NCBI GenBank assembly: GCA_964522165.1
Contig: CAZFVV010000007.1
Coordinates: forward strand, 1-64,000
Direction: 5' to 3'
Source of the DNA: JABWBP01 sp964522165
GTDB taxonomy: Bacteria; Calditrichota; Calditrichia; RBG-13-44-9; J075
Length of the DNA stretch: 64,000 bases
The stretch's first letter is position 1. Every line of letters begins with the position of its first letter. Position numbers and translations under genes: made by a program. The notes beneath the pieces were generated by a model. It was not told where the DNA came from. It saw only the letters and a list, made by a program, of their open reading frames with translations, and ran no database searches. This document shows positions 7,064-15,952 of the stretch, in pieces.

Positions 7064-9292
7064 ATGGATGTGTTAGAAGTCATCGACATTCAGGAAGAAA
7101 CCTATCGCGCGCTCCGGGTTCAATTTGACCCGGTATTCGAACGGTTGGTGGAGGAGGTTCGCAACTATAACCCCAATTTTGATGAGGCGCTGTTGCGAAA
7201 ATCCTACGAATTCGGGTTGTGGGCGCACCGGGAGCAGCGGCGCAATTCCGGGGAACCCTATTTTGAGCACTGCCTGAACGTGGCCATGATCCTGGCCGAA
7301 ATGCGCATGGACAGCACCACCATTGCCGCCGGCCTGCTGCACGACGTGGTTGAGGATACCGACTTCACCCTGAAAGATCTGGAAGATGAATTCGGAAAGC
7401 AAATTGCCCTCCTGGTAGATGGGGTCACTAAAATCGGGGAGATCAGCGGCCGCAAGAACCTCAGCTACGAATCCCGGCAGGCGGAGACTTTTCGCAAGAT
7501 GCTGTTGTCCATGGCTAAAGACCTTCGGGTGATCGTTATTAAATTTGCCGACCGCCTGCACAACATGCGCACCTTGCAGCACATGCCCGCCCGCAGCCGC
7601 ATGCGCATCGCCATCGAAACCCGCGACGTATATGCGCCCCTGGCCAACCGCTTCGGTATGGCCCGGGTCAAAAGCGAATTGGAAGACCTCTCTTTCAAAT
7701 TTTTTGATTATAAAGCGTTTGTGGAGCTCAAAAACCGCCTGAATCAGAAAAAAGAGGAGCGCGAAACCCACATTCACAAAACCATCGCCCCGATCGAAGA
7801 AGATTTGCAGGCCCACAACATCAAAGCCACGGTGCAGGGGCGTCCCAAACACCTCTATTCCATCCATCGCAAAATTCACGAGCGGCAAAAACCGTTTGAA
7901 GAGATTTACGATCTTTTTGCCATCCGCATTATCGTGGAAAAAGTGGAGGAGTGTTATTACGTGCTGGGGATCGTTCACAACCGTTACACCCCGGTGTACG
8001 AGCGTTTCAAAGATTACATCGCCATGCCCAAAATGAACGGCTACCAGTCCCTCCATACCACCGTGGTGGACAAAGAGGGGCACATGGTGGAAATTCAGAT
8101 TCGCACCTGGGAAATGCACCGGATAGCGGAATTAGGGATTGCCGCCCACTGGCGTTACAAAGAAGGCGAGCGCAAAAAAGACGACATGGAAAAGCACCTG
8201 TCCTGGGTGCGGCAATTGCTGGAACAATACCAGGGCAACGAGGCCATGGACGCGCAGGATTTTCTGGATTCACTGAAAGTGAACCTCTATCAGCAGGAGG
8301 TATTCGTCTTTACGCCCCAGGGCGACGTGATCCGCCTTCCCCAGGGCGCGAATCCGGTGGACTTTGCTTTTGCGGTACATACCAACGTGGGCATGCACTG
8401 CATCGGGGCAAAAGTAAACGGAAAGATCGTTCCCCTGAAATACTCCCTGAACAGCGGCGAGCAGGTCGAAATCATCACCAGCAACAACCAGCATCCCAAC
8501 CAGGACTGGTTGACCTTTGTGAAAACCAGCAAAGCCCGGCACCATGTCCGCAAATATCTCCGGGAAGTGCGTTTCGAGCACAGCCTGAAGTTGGGCGAAG
8601 AGATCCTCACCAAGTATTTTAACCGCTTTAAAGAAAAACTGACCGACGAGAAACTCCAGGAAGCCGCCACCAAGCTCAATTTTGACGAGATCCGCAACCT
8701 GAAGGCCGCGGTGGGGCGGGGAGAGGTGTCCATCGAGAAAATTCTCTCCGCCATCTCCGAAACCCATCCCAAAGAACAAAAAGAATCGCTCTTAAAGCGA
8801 ATTTTGCAGCGCGATAAGAGCCATTCCGCCATCCGGGTGCAGGGCATGGATAACATCATGGTGCACATCGGCAAGTGCTGCCAGCCGGTTCCCGGCGACA
8901 ACATCATCGGTTACATCACCCGCGGCAAAGGCGTGACCATTCACCGCACCACCTGCCCGAACATGCAGAGTTTGGTGGACAAGAACGATCGTACCGTGCC
9001 GGTGAACTGGACCGTGGAAGTAGAGGAAGAGTTCAAGGTGCAGCTCTCCCTGCTCGGGGAGGACCGCCGCAATTTGATTCGCGACATTGCGCAGGTGATC
9101 TCCAATAATAACATCAATATCCTGAACATGGACATCAAGTCGAAGGACAAACTGGCGATCGGCAAAATCGTTATCGAAGTAAAAAACCTGCCCCATCTTA
9201 CCCGGGTGATAAACGCCGTTACCAAGGTGAAGGGAATTATCAGCGTGGAGCGGATAGAACCCGCTTCCCGGCGCAGGAGCAGGGGGAATTAG
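7064..9292 (+). CDS. rel: bifunctional (p)ppGpp synthetase/hydrolase (Rel/SpoT)
   Basis: A full-length 742-residue RSH enzyme. The HD hydrolase domain is intact (GLLHDVVEDTDFT near residue 90). The synthetase domain carries RFKDYIAMPKMNGYQSLHTT near residue 318 and VEIQIRT. The RFKD charge pattern is that of bifunctional Rel/SpoT enzymes rather than synthetase-only RelA, which has an acidic version. TGS (VFVFTPQGDVIRLPQGANPVDFAF) and a C-terminal ACT domain follow, with a helical/zinc-finger segment between them (GKCCQPVPGD). It sets the stringent-response alarmone level. No strong ribosome binding site is visible before the ATG. greA lies 150 bases downstream. Confidence 0.95.
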   Translation: MDVLEVIDIQEETYRALRVQFDPVFERLVEEVRNYNPNFDEALLRKSYEFGLWAHREQRRNSGEPYFEHCLNVAMILAEMRMDSTTIAAGLLHDVVEDTDFTLKDLEDEFGKQIALLVDGVTKIGEISGRKNLSYESRQAETFRKMLLSMAKDLRVIVIKFADRLHNMRTLQHMPARSRMRIAIETRDVYAPLANRFGMARVKSELEDLSFKFFDYKAFVELKNRLNQKKEERETHIHKTIAPIEEDLQAHNIKATVQGRPKHLYSIHRKIHERQKPFEEIYDLFAIRIIVEKVEECYYVLGIVHNRYTPVYERFKDYIAMPKMNGYQSLHTTVVDKEGHMVEIQIRTWEMHRIAELGIAAHWRYKEGERKKDDMEKHLSWVRQLLEQYQGNEAMDAQDFLDSLKVNLYQQEVFVFTPQGDVIRLPQGANPVDFAFAVHTNVGMHCIGAKVNGKIVPLKYSLNSGEQVEIITSNNQHPNQDWLTFVKTSKARHHVRKYLREVRFEHSLKLGEEILTKYFNRFKEKLTDEKLQEAATKLNFDEIRNLKAAVGRGEVSIEKILSAISETHPKEQKESLLKRILQRDKSHSAIRVQGMDNIMVHIGKCCQPVPGDNIIGYITRGKGVTIHRTTCPNMQSLVDKNDRTVPVNWTVEVEEEFKVQLSLLGEDRRNLIRDIAQVISNNNINILNMDIKSKDKLAIGKIVIEVKNLPHLTRVINAVTKVKGIISVERIEPASRRRSRGN

Positions 9293-9321
9293 GCGGGGGC
9301 AGTTGAACCGGTAAGGTTCCA

Positions 9322-9360
9322 TCCCGACAAGTGAGCAGGGATGCGAACGTATTGTCGGGA
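9322..9360. other. hairpin between rel and greA
   Basis: TCCCGACAA at 9322-9330 pairs perfectly with TTGTCGGGA at 9352-9360 around a 21-base loop. There is no T run, so it is more likely a processing or dispersed repeat hairpin than a terminator. On either side, two imperfect copies of GGGCAGxxGxAGTT flank it, suggesting a local duplication. Confidence 0.45.
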
Positions 9361-9442
9361 GGGCAGGAGCAGTTAAGCCGGGAAGGCTTTGTGAGTTTCG
9401 CCTGAGGAAATCCAAATCAGCCAAGCATCGAACGGAGGCATC

Positions 9443-9925
9443 ATGTCAAAATATTTCTATATATCCAAAGAAGGGTTGGATAAACTGAAGCAGGAATTGG
9501 AAGAGCTGAAAACCGTCAAACGCCCGGAACTTTCCCAAAAAATTTCCGAAGCCCGCGATTTCGGAGATTTGAAGGAGAACGCCGAGTACCACGCCGCCAA
9601 AGAGGCCCTGGGACTGTTAGAAACGAAAATATCCCAGTTGGAAGAAACCGTGCGCCGGGCGCGGGTCATCGATCCCAAATCGATCAGCGGGGAGCACGTG
9701 GCGCTATATACCACGGTGCTGTTGAAGGATCTGAACCGCGACCAGGAAGTTCAATACTCCCTGGTTTCCCAGGAAGAATCCAACTTCCAGGAAGCGAAAA
9801 TATCCGTGGTCTCCCCCGTGGGCAAGGCGCTGTTAGGCAAAAAAGTGGGGGAAACCGTGGAGATCAAAGTTCCCGCCGGAACCATGAAGTATGAAATTTT
9901 AAACATCCAGGCGCTGAATTCATAA
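9443..9925 (+). CDS. greA: transcription elongation factor GreA
   Basis: A 160-residue GreA. The N-terminal coiled coil carries the catalytic acidic tip DFGDLKENAEYHAAKE, whose Asp and Glu act in the RNA polymerase secondary channel to stimulate cleavage of backtracked transcripts. The C-terminal FKBP-like domain ends ISVVSPVGKALLGKKVGETVEIKVPAG. Length is normal for the family. ACGGAGG lies 6 bases before the ATG. The next gene starts 59 bases downstream and may be co-transcribed. Confidence 0.95.
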   Translation: MSKYFYISKEGLDKLKQELEELKTVKRPELSQKISEARDFGDLKENAEYHAAKEALGLLETKISQLEETVRRARVIDPKSISGEHVALYTTVLLKDLNRDQEVQYSLVSQEESNFQEAKISVVSPVGKALLGKKVGETVEIKVPAGTMKYEILNIQALNS

Positions 9926-9984
9926 AGCGTGAAACCCGCCAACGGGATTTTCCGTGTTGCTAAACAGTTATTCGAGGGAAAAAT

Positions 9985-10662
9985 ATGGCAGAGGAAATGA
10001 AAGAACGCCCCAGGTTCTATCGCTCCCGCAGCGACCGCTATTTGGGAGGAGTGTGCGGCGGCATCGCGGCATATTTCCAGATAGACAGCAATATGGCCCG
10101 GCTCTTGTTCGTGATTGCGTCCTTCTTTTGGGGAACCGGTCTCATTATCTATCTCGCCGCGCTGGTACTGGTGCCGGAAAATCCCGATGAATCCGCCGAA
10201 CCCGGCGAAAGAACCATCGATAACACTTTATTTATAGGGATTATCTTTATCTTCTTCGGCGTATTGTTGCTCTCCTGGCAATTTGACCTGTTTCGTTTTT
10301 TTTCGGTTCTCGACCTGCCCTGGACGACTATCTGGGCGATCTTTTTGATTTCCATCGGAGGTTTGATTCTGTTTGCGCAATGGCAGCAGCAAACCAACGC
10401 GGAAACAGGAGGGGCGGAGAGCGGCAGGGAAAGCGGGGAGCAGGACAAATCCGGCCTGCGCGGGTTGGATATTCACCGCTCCCGGTCCGACCGTAAGATT
10501 GGCGGGATATGCGGCGGGTTGGCGAATCATTTCAATATCGATTCCTCCATCGTGCGCCTGGGCTGGGTTTTGCTGACGGTGCTCTCCAAGGGCCTGGGGG
10601 TGTTGATTTATATTGCACTGATGTTCGTATTGCCGGAAGAATCCGGCGAGCAGGTGGTTTGA
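9985..10662 (+). CDS. membrane protein with two PspC domains
   Basis: A 225-residue protein containing two PspC domains, at residues about 9-65 (RSRSDRYLGGVCGGIAAYF) and about 155-215 (RSRSDRKIGGICGGLANHF), each with a hydrophobic helix ending in LVPE/VLPEE. Between them lie two further membrane helices (LFIGIIFIFFGVLLLSWQF and TIWAIFLISIGGLILFAQW) and a short hydrophilic linker. PspC proteins take part in envelope-stress responses. An ATG 4 codons in (MKERP) is also possible. The stop is 5 bases before the next ATG, so these two genes are almost certainly one operon. Confidence 0.85.
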   Translation: MAEEMKERPRFYRSRSDRYLGGVCGGIAAYFQIDSNMARLLFVIASFFWGTGLIIYLAALVLVPENPDESAEPGERTIDNTLFIGIIFIFFGVLLLSWQFDLFRFFSVLDLPWTTIWAIFLISIGGLILFAQWQQQTNAETGGAESGRESGEQDKSGLRGLDIHRSRSDRKIGGICGGLANHFNIDSSIVRLGWVLLTVLSKGLGVLIYIALMFVLPEESGEQVV

Positions 10663-10667
10663 GGGTT

Positions 10668-11195
10668 ATGAATTCAAAGCGTTCGGTAGTTACAGGGTTT
10701 ATTTTGATCGCGATCGGGCTGGCGATTTTGCTACGGCCTTATTACGACCTGAATATCTACCTGCTGCGCAGCTATGGGCTGGTAATTCTCGGCCTGTTCG
10801 GTTTGTGGCGGGCTGTTAACCGCTCCCCCCGCGGGGGACTTTACCTGTTCTCGTTTTTGATGCTGATCGGGCTGTATTACCTTTTCGCCGAATGGCAATT
10901 CTACCGGATTCACCGCGGGCTGACCCTCTCGGCGTTTACCATTGCGGCGGGACTGGCGTTCTATCCCCTGTACCTCTGGGGAAGCCGCAAATGGAATTAC
11001 CTGCTCTTCGGAAACTTGATCCTGCTGGTCGGGCTGCTGTTCCTGGGGTATTACCTGGAAATGATCCCCACGGATCTTTTTTTTGCCATGTTAGAGGACT
11101 ACTGGCCGGCGGGGCTGATCGTGATTGGCATTGCCTACCTCATTCGCACCCTTTTCCCCCGGGATCGCCAACCGCTATCGCCCGACTCGCAGTAA
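10668..11195 (+). CDS. small multi-helix membrane protein, LiaF/DUF5668-like
   Basis: A 175-residue protein made of about six hydrophobic segments (VVTGFILIAIGLAILLRPYYDL through YWPAGLIVIGIAYLIRTLFP). The repeated pattern of a short helix pair ending PA-GLI-V-IG resembles the membrane part of LiaF/LiaI-like envelope-stress proteins (DUF5668), though no soluble sensor domain follows. The ATG at 10668 is chosen because it starts 5 bases after the upstream stop and GAGGG precedes it. Co-transcription with the double-PspC protein supports a cell-envelope role. Confidence 0.7.
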   Translation: MNSKRSVVTGFILIAIGLAILLRPYYDLNIYLLRSYGLVILGLFGLWRAVNRSPRGGLYLFSFLMLIGLYYLFAEWQFYRIHRGLTLSAFTIAAGLAFYPLYLWGSRKWNYLLFGNLILLVGLLFLGYYLEMIPTDLFFAMLEDYWPAGLIVIGIAYLIRTLFPRDRQPLSPDSQ

Positions 11196-11220
11196 TCACC
11201 AATGGGCTAATCTTATACTC

Positions 11221-11476
11221 GTTAAGGTGTCTTATAACGTGGTCTTTAACAACTTATGGGTTGCAAACCCATACGTGGTTACAGAGTTCGTTTCCGAAGC
11301 TCCCCTCCCAGGAGGGGTCGGGGGTGGGTTGTGTGGTGCACAGACTGGCTCGGCTCCAGGAATTCTCTCCGCGGTGTGCCCCCTGGCCCACCCCTTAATC
11401 CCCTGCCAGGAGGGGAAGGGGAGTCGCCGCTACTTGATACTCGCCAAAATTGTCAGAGACCAGGTGATAAGACAGG
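11221..11476. repeat. dispersed palindromic element, family GTCTTAT..CGTGGTCTTT
   Basis: The left end (GGTGTCTTATAACGTGGTCT, 11226-11245) and right end (AATTGTCAGAGACCAGGTGA, 11448-11467, then TAAGACAGG) are degenerate inverted copies of one another. Further members lie at 30737-30885 and 41723-41902. The interior holds a second palindrome of the CTCCCCTCCCAGGAGGGG kind. No protein is supported. The element fills most of the gap before the TPR gene at 11668. Confidence 0.6.
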
Positions 11477-11667
11477 ATATTGGGAAACGGGGATGACCGT
11501 TGGCAAATTAATGTATCAACCTTTACGAAATAAAGATAAGAGGCCGCCAGGGAAGGCGACGTTTTGAAAATTCTTCCCGCTGCGGGAAGAATCTTGCGCC
11601 GGGAAAGGAAATCCATTGCAACAGGCAGTTTCCGGGTTTAATTTAGGCCAAAATTGTCGAGGACACT

Positions 11668-12813
11668 TTGGAAAACTTTGGGCTGCATGACAAAATCGAA
11701 ATTTACAACCGCGAATTCCACATTCACACCGGGGCGCTGATCGAGCACCGCAAAATCATTTCGGAAGTGTTCGAAAAAGGGATGTTCCTGATCTCCCGGG
11801 AGCACCCGGTGGACCTGCGCCGCGAGGTTCCGCAGGTGGACTATGACTTTTTGAACGCCATCACCGAAAAATTCCATCAAAGCGTCATCGCGGAGCTGGA
11901 GGCGGTTTACCAGATCGAAGCGAAACTCAAACGCTACCGCCATCCCAAATCCCACTACTACCTCGGCATCCTGTTCCTCAAGAAAAATCTCTACCCCGAG
12001 GCGATCAGCCAGTTCAAGACTGCCCTGGAGCAGGACGGCAATTTTATGAAAGCTTATATGGGATTGGGAGTCAGCTACCTGAAATCCCGCAAATTCATTC
12101 CCGCCCTGAAGGTTTTCCAAAAGGCCATGAGCACCAACGAGAAGTATCCCGATTTTCTGAACTACTACGGGCTGGCCTACCTGTTCCTGGATGACTTCGA
12201 CCATTCCATTTCGATGTTCAAAGAAGCGATCCGGCTCAATCCCAATTACGTGGAAGCGCAGTTCAACTTAGGGGTTTCGCTGTATAAATCCGCCCTGCAG
12301 GGGGCTAAAGACCCGGAAGCGGTGGCGGTGCCGGCGCGGGTATCCATTTACCTGAAGCAGGTGCGGGATATTCCCAAGTACCGCATTCCCCACTGGCAGA
12401 AAGAGTTCAACCAGTTGCTGGAACTGCTCAAAGACAACAATCACAAAATGATCCTGCCGCAGTTGGAGCAATTCCAGTTGCGGCTGGTGGACGTGCTCTC
12501 CGACCGGGAGAAGATCTACGAATTCTACCTGCGCTTTTTATTCGGCGGAAAAGAGCTGAGCTTGGAAACCATCGAAAAATACGAGCAGTATTTCTTCTCC
12601 AGCAGCGATGACCATACCCACTACCCGGATTACTGGAACGACCTGGGCACTTTCCACTTGATCAAAAGCCGCGGTCTTTATCTCAAAGCGATGGCCGACT
12701 TCGAGAAAGCCATCGCCTTAGCGCCCACGTTCGAAGACGCCCAGCACAACCTGAAAATGGTGAAGAGCCACGATAAGGGCTTTTTGATCCTGCTGCGGGC
12801 GATTTTGAAATAA
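11668..12813 (+). CDS. TPR protein encoded next to an NtrC-type regulator
   Basis: A 381-residue soluble protein, TTG start with GAGGA 4 bases ahead. The first 90 residues form a region I do not recognise (IYNREFHIHTGALIEHRKII). Tetratricopeptide repeats then run to about residue 210 (YLGILFLKKNLYPEAISQFK, AYMGLGVSYLKSRKFIPALK, FLNYYGLAYLFLDDFDHSIS, YVEAQFNLGVSLYKSA), a helical insert follows, and a last TPR lies near 325-365. It has no signal peptide and ends 48 bases before the response-regulator gene, which suggests an operon and a scaffold role in that signalling pathway. Confidence 0.75.
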   Translation: MENFGLHDKIEIYNREFHIHTGALIEHRKIISEVFEKGMFLISREHPVDLRREVPQVDYDFLNAITEKFHQSVIAELEAVYQIEAKLKRYRHPKSHYYLGILFLKKNLYPEAISQFKTALEQDGNFMKAYMGLGVSYLKSRKFIPALKVFQKAMSTNEKYPDFLNYYGLAYLFLDDFDHSISMFKEAIRLNPNYVEAQFNLGVSLYKSALQGAKDPEAVAVPARVSIYLKQVRDIPKYRIPHWQKEFNQLLELLKDNNHKMILPQLEQFQLRLVDVLSDREKIYEFYLRFLFGGKELSLETIEKYEQYFFSSSDDHTHYPDYWNDLGTFHLIKSRGLYLKAMADFEKAIALAPTFEDAQHNLKMVKSHDKGFLILLRAILK

Positions 12814-12861
12814 CCAGTCGGGACCTCGCCGCACCGTCCCCGAATACTGTTGTAATCCCCC

Positions 12862-14241
12862 ATGGCCAACATCCTCATCGTCGATAACGAAGAAAAATTC
12901 TGCAAAGTGCTGAAAGCCTCCCTGGCCCTGGAAGGGCTGGCGGTGGAATACCGCACCTCCGGCCGTGCCGCCCTGCAATACCTGCAAGAAAACCCCGGCG
13001 CCGTGGAAGTGCTGGTCACGGACCTGCGCATGGAGGGAATCGACGGCCTGCAAGTGCTGGAACAGGCCAAATCCCTCCACCCCGCCACGGAAGTGATCAT
13101 TATGACTGCCTATGCCACCCAGAAAACCGCGGTGGAAGCGCTGAAAAAGGGCGCTTATGATTACCTGATCAAACCCTTCGAGATGGAGGAATTGAGCCTG
13201 CGCATTCGCCGCATCCTGGAGCAGCGCCGCATCCGGGAGGAGAACCGGCGCCTGCGGCAAACCCGCCTGCACAGCGGCGAATACCCGGACGAGCCGTTAT
13301 TTTTCCCAAACATCATCGGCAAGAGTAAAAAGATGCAGGAAATTTACCGGTTAATCAAAAAAAGCAGCGAGAATGACGCCACGGTGCTGATCCGGGGAGA
13401 GAGTGGAACCGGCAAAGAGCTGGTCGCCCAGGCCATCCACGAGAGCAGCCCCCGGGCCGGAAAACCCTTTGTGGCGGTCAATTGCGCGGCGCTGCCGGAA
13501 AACCTCCTGGAAAGCGAGCTGTTCGGGTACGAAAAAGGCGCATTTACCGGGGCGACCCAGCGGCGGATCGGCAAGTTCGAGCAGGCCGGCGGGGGGAGCA
13601 TTTTCCTGGATGAGATCGGCGACATGAGCCTGGCCACCCAGGCCAAGCTGCTGCGGGCGCTGCAAAACAAAGAAATCTACCGCTTAGGCGGCAATCACAA
13701 GATTATCGTGGACGTGCGCATCATCGCCGCCACCCACCAGAACTTGGAAGCGATGGCAGAAGAAGGGCGTTTTCGCAATGATCTCTATTACCGCCTGAAC
13801 GTGTTTCCCCTTACCCTGCCGCCCCTGCGGGAGCGCAAGGAAGACATTCCCGCCCTGGCGCACCATTTTGTGCAGCATTCCGCCGCCAAGAGCATCGACC
13901 GCCCGGCCCTGGCGCTGCTGATGGAGTACCACTGGCCCGGCAACGTGCGGGAACTGCAAAACGCCCTGGAACGGGCGGCGATTGTTTGCAACGATTATCT
14001 GATCCGGGTGGAAGATCTTCCCGCGGCCATCCGGCAGGCAAATCCGTCCGGCGGGGGATTCGAGCTTCCCGAGGAAGGGATTCACTGGGATGAATTCGAG
14101 AAGAGCCTGGTGCTCCAGGCGCTGCAAAAGGCGGGCAACAATAAAACCCGCGCCGCGGATCTCCTGGGAGTTACCCGCCGCCGGCTCTATTCCATGATGG
14201 AACGGTTCAATATTACGGAGCCGGGTACACCTGGCGGGTAA
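12862..14241 (+). CDS. NtrC-family sigma-54-dependent response regulator
   Basis: A 459-residue three-domain regulator. The receiver domain has the phosphorylatable Asp54 in VLVTDLRM and the conserved Thr/Lys (MTAYA, LIKPF). The AAA+ domain has Walker A GESGTGKE, the sigma-54 contact loop GAFTGA and Walker B FLDEIGD. A Fis-type helix-turn-helix ends the protein (NKTRAADLLGVTRRRLYSMM). It should activate sigma-54 promoters after phosphorylation. No histidine kinase is adjacent. Its 3' end overlaps the convergent SPOR-like gene by 29 bases. Confidence 0.95.
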   Translation: MANILIVDNEEKFCKVLKASLALEGLAVEYRTSGRAALQYLQENPGAVEVLVTDLRMEGIDGLQVLEQAKSLHPATEVIIMTAYATQKTAVEALKKGAYDYLIKPFEMEELSLRIRRILEQRRIREENRRLRQTRLHSGEYPDEPLFFPNIIGKSKKMQEIYRLIKKSSENDATVLIRGESGTGKELVAQAIHESSPRAGKPFVAVNCAALPENLLESELFGYEKGAFTGATQRRIGKFEQAGGGSIFLDEIGDMSLATQAKLLRALQNKEIYRLGGNHKIIVDVRIIAATHQNLEAMAEEGRFRNDLYYRLNVFPLTLPPLRERKEDIPALAHHFVQHSAAKSIDRPALALLMEYHWPGNVRELQNALERAAIVCNDYLIRVEDLPAAIRQANPSGGGFELPEEGIHWDEFEKSLVLQALQKAGNNKTRAADLLGVTRRRLYSMMERFNITEPGTPGG

Positions 14242-15676
14242 ATTCTTTCCCGGAGGAGAGCCAGGCGTTCCGGTCCGCATCTCCGTTGCGCATGGCTTCG
14301 TTTTTCAGGCGCTCCGCCTCTTCCCTGGGGTAGTATCCCAGGGTAATAGCAAAATGTTGTTTGGCAGTCTGGTACACTTTGGCGTCGTATTTCTTCTGCC
14401 CCAGCGCCTGGGCTATTTTTACCGCCTCTTCCTCCGAATTGCTCTCCCGCGCAACAATAAAAAAACTTCCCCCGAAAGCCGTCGCAGCCGTATCCGGGGC
14501 GGTTTTCTGCTCCGCGGTCTGGCCGTTTTTCTGCGGGCTTTCCGATGACGGTTCGCCGGAGGGGGAAACGGTATAACGGCGCTGGTTTTCGGAACTGTAA
14601 ATTCTTTCCCGGAACAGTTTTTCGCCGGAGAGGGTTGCGGTCTCCTTCAAAATGCCCTTTTGCAGCGCTTCATCGCGGATTTGGCGGGCTTTTTCGGGCG
14701 AATAGGGTCCCAGGACGGTGACATAATTTCCATTGCTGGTCCAATACGCTTCCGAGGAATAACCTTTATCGAACAGGCCTTCCGCCTGGCGGACCGCCTC
14801 GTCCATGCTGTTGCTGTACCCGGCGAGCACATAGGTGCGGTTTCCATCGCCTTGGTATTTCATGGTAGTCGCCGGGAGGCTTTGAGGGGGCGCTGCAGGA
14901 GTTAGCGCGGAGCTGTCCCCGGTTACCGGGAAAGCGCCCTGCGACTGCGAAGAGGGGGCGCCGGAGGGATAAATCTTTTCTCTTAAAGCCGCGCCGGAGG
15001 AGAGGTACGCATCGCTGCGAACGATTCCTTTCTGCACCGCCTCGTCTTTGAGCCGGGCGGCCTGTTCCCGGGGATAGCGCCCCAAACTTACGATATAAAA
15101 CTGGTTGGAAGACAGGAAAACTTCCCCGGGATACCCTTGTTGCCGGTAGGAATCGGCCAGTTGGATGGCGCTTTCCCGGGATTTGCCGGAAGAGACGATA
15201 ATGTACACCCCGTTTCCGGCCGCGGGCGGGGGAAGCGAGGTCAGCAATTCCGCCTCTGCTTCCGGCTCTGGCGGCCGGGGAAAGATTCGTCCCTCGAAAT
15301 CTTCCCCGGTGGAAATGTACGCATAGTTGAATTCCAGGCCGGCTTTGACGACCTTTTCTTTGAGCTTTTTCGCTTTTTTGTAGGGAACCCGCCCCGCCGT
15401 CACCACATATTTGTTCAGCGGAACCTGATGCACTTCGCAGGGGAAACCCTTCTCCTGGAGAAATTCCGCCTTTTGCAGCGCCTCTTTGCGATTGTGCGCG
15501 GTATAGGCCACAACATAGACCGAATCCTGCGGGGCCGCGGCCAAAATGCTCCCCGACCCGGCCAACAACAGGATGATGAGCAACCCCAAAATTCTTTTGA
15601 AATGTCGCAGGTATTGTTCCAACCAGACCGTCTCGTTGAAGGTGAACGCGTTATTGCCCTCCCGGAAAATGTTCAA
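14213..15676 (-). CDS. exported protein with four SPOR-like repeats
   Basis: A 487-residue protein with an N-terminal membrane or signal segment (RILGLLIILLLAGSGSILAAA) and four copies of an ~80-residue module, starting near residues 52, 155, 283 and 400. Each follows the pattern V-YV---S-S---A---A--L---GY--EV-----YVV-LG-Y---A--LK-EA---G, then an I-YP end. This is the length and secondary-structure pattern of SPOR domains, which bind denuded peptidoglycan glycans at division sites. Acidic/proline-rich linkers separate the copies. The start is uncertain: the frame opens with TTG at 15676 and has no good binding site. The match to SPOR is by pattern only. Confidence 0.65.
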   Translation of the reverse strand: MNIFREGNNAFTFNETVWLEQYLRHFKRILGLLIILLLAGSGSILAAAPQDSVYVVAYTAHNRKEALQKAEFLQEKGFPCEVHQVPLNKYVVTAGRVPYKKAKKLKEKVVKAGLEFNYAYISTGEDFEGRIFPRPPEPEAEAELLTSLPPPAAGNGVYIIVSSGKSRESAIQLADSYRQQGYPGEVFLSSNQFYIVSLGRYPREQAARLKDEAVQKGIVRSDAYLSSGAALREKIYPSGAPSSQSQGAFPVTGDSSALTPAAPPQSLPATTMKYQGDGNRTYVLAGYSNSMDEAVRQAEGLFDKGYSSEAYWTSNGNYVTVLGPYSPEKARQIRDEALQKGILKETATLSGEKLFRERIYSSENQRRYTVSPSGEPSSESPQKNGQTAEQKTAPDTAATAFGGSFFIVARESNSEEEAVKIAQALGQKKYDAKVYQTAKQHFAITLGYYPREEAERLKNEAMRNGDADRNAWLSSGKEFTRQVYPAP

Positions 15677-15952
15677 ACTTAAGGTTTCTGCCGCGGAGAT
15701 GCAATTTTTTCTTCAAGCCGGGCCGATCAGCGCCAAACGACGGGCCCGATGTTCCGCACGCCTTTCACAGTCTCATTTTCCCGGTGAAAATTTTATTCGT
15801 AATATTGAACCCCTGTCTGTATATTTCTCGAGCGGGTGAGGTCAAGAGCGTCAGGGTGATTATCTGGCATTGGAAATTCTCATAATGTCACGTGATTGGA
15901 CACCCATAGAGCCTTAATGACGAAAGCAATCCCTTGAGAAAGGAGGGCTGCT
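15677..15952. other. divergent promoter gap, no element recognised
   Basis: This 276-base gap separates divergent genes and should contain both promoters. It is A+T-richer around 15775-15830. I see no gene, no strong hairpin and no word palindrome here, which sets it apart from most intergenic gaps in the window. The AAGGAGGG at 15940-15947 is the binding site of the nuclease gene. Confidence 0.4.

Noticed and set aside
7073..8119. 348-codon minus-strand frame opposite rel
   Set aside because: It is a shadow of the G+C-biased rel coding strand; the sense frame has all RSH motifs.
9322..9360. riboswitch or leader regulating greA
   Set aside because: Only one simple hairpin is visible, with no conserved aptamer features that I recognise.
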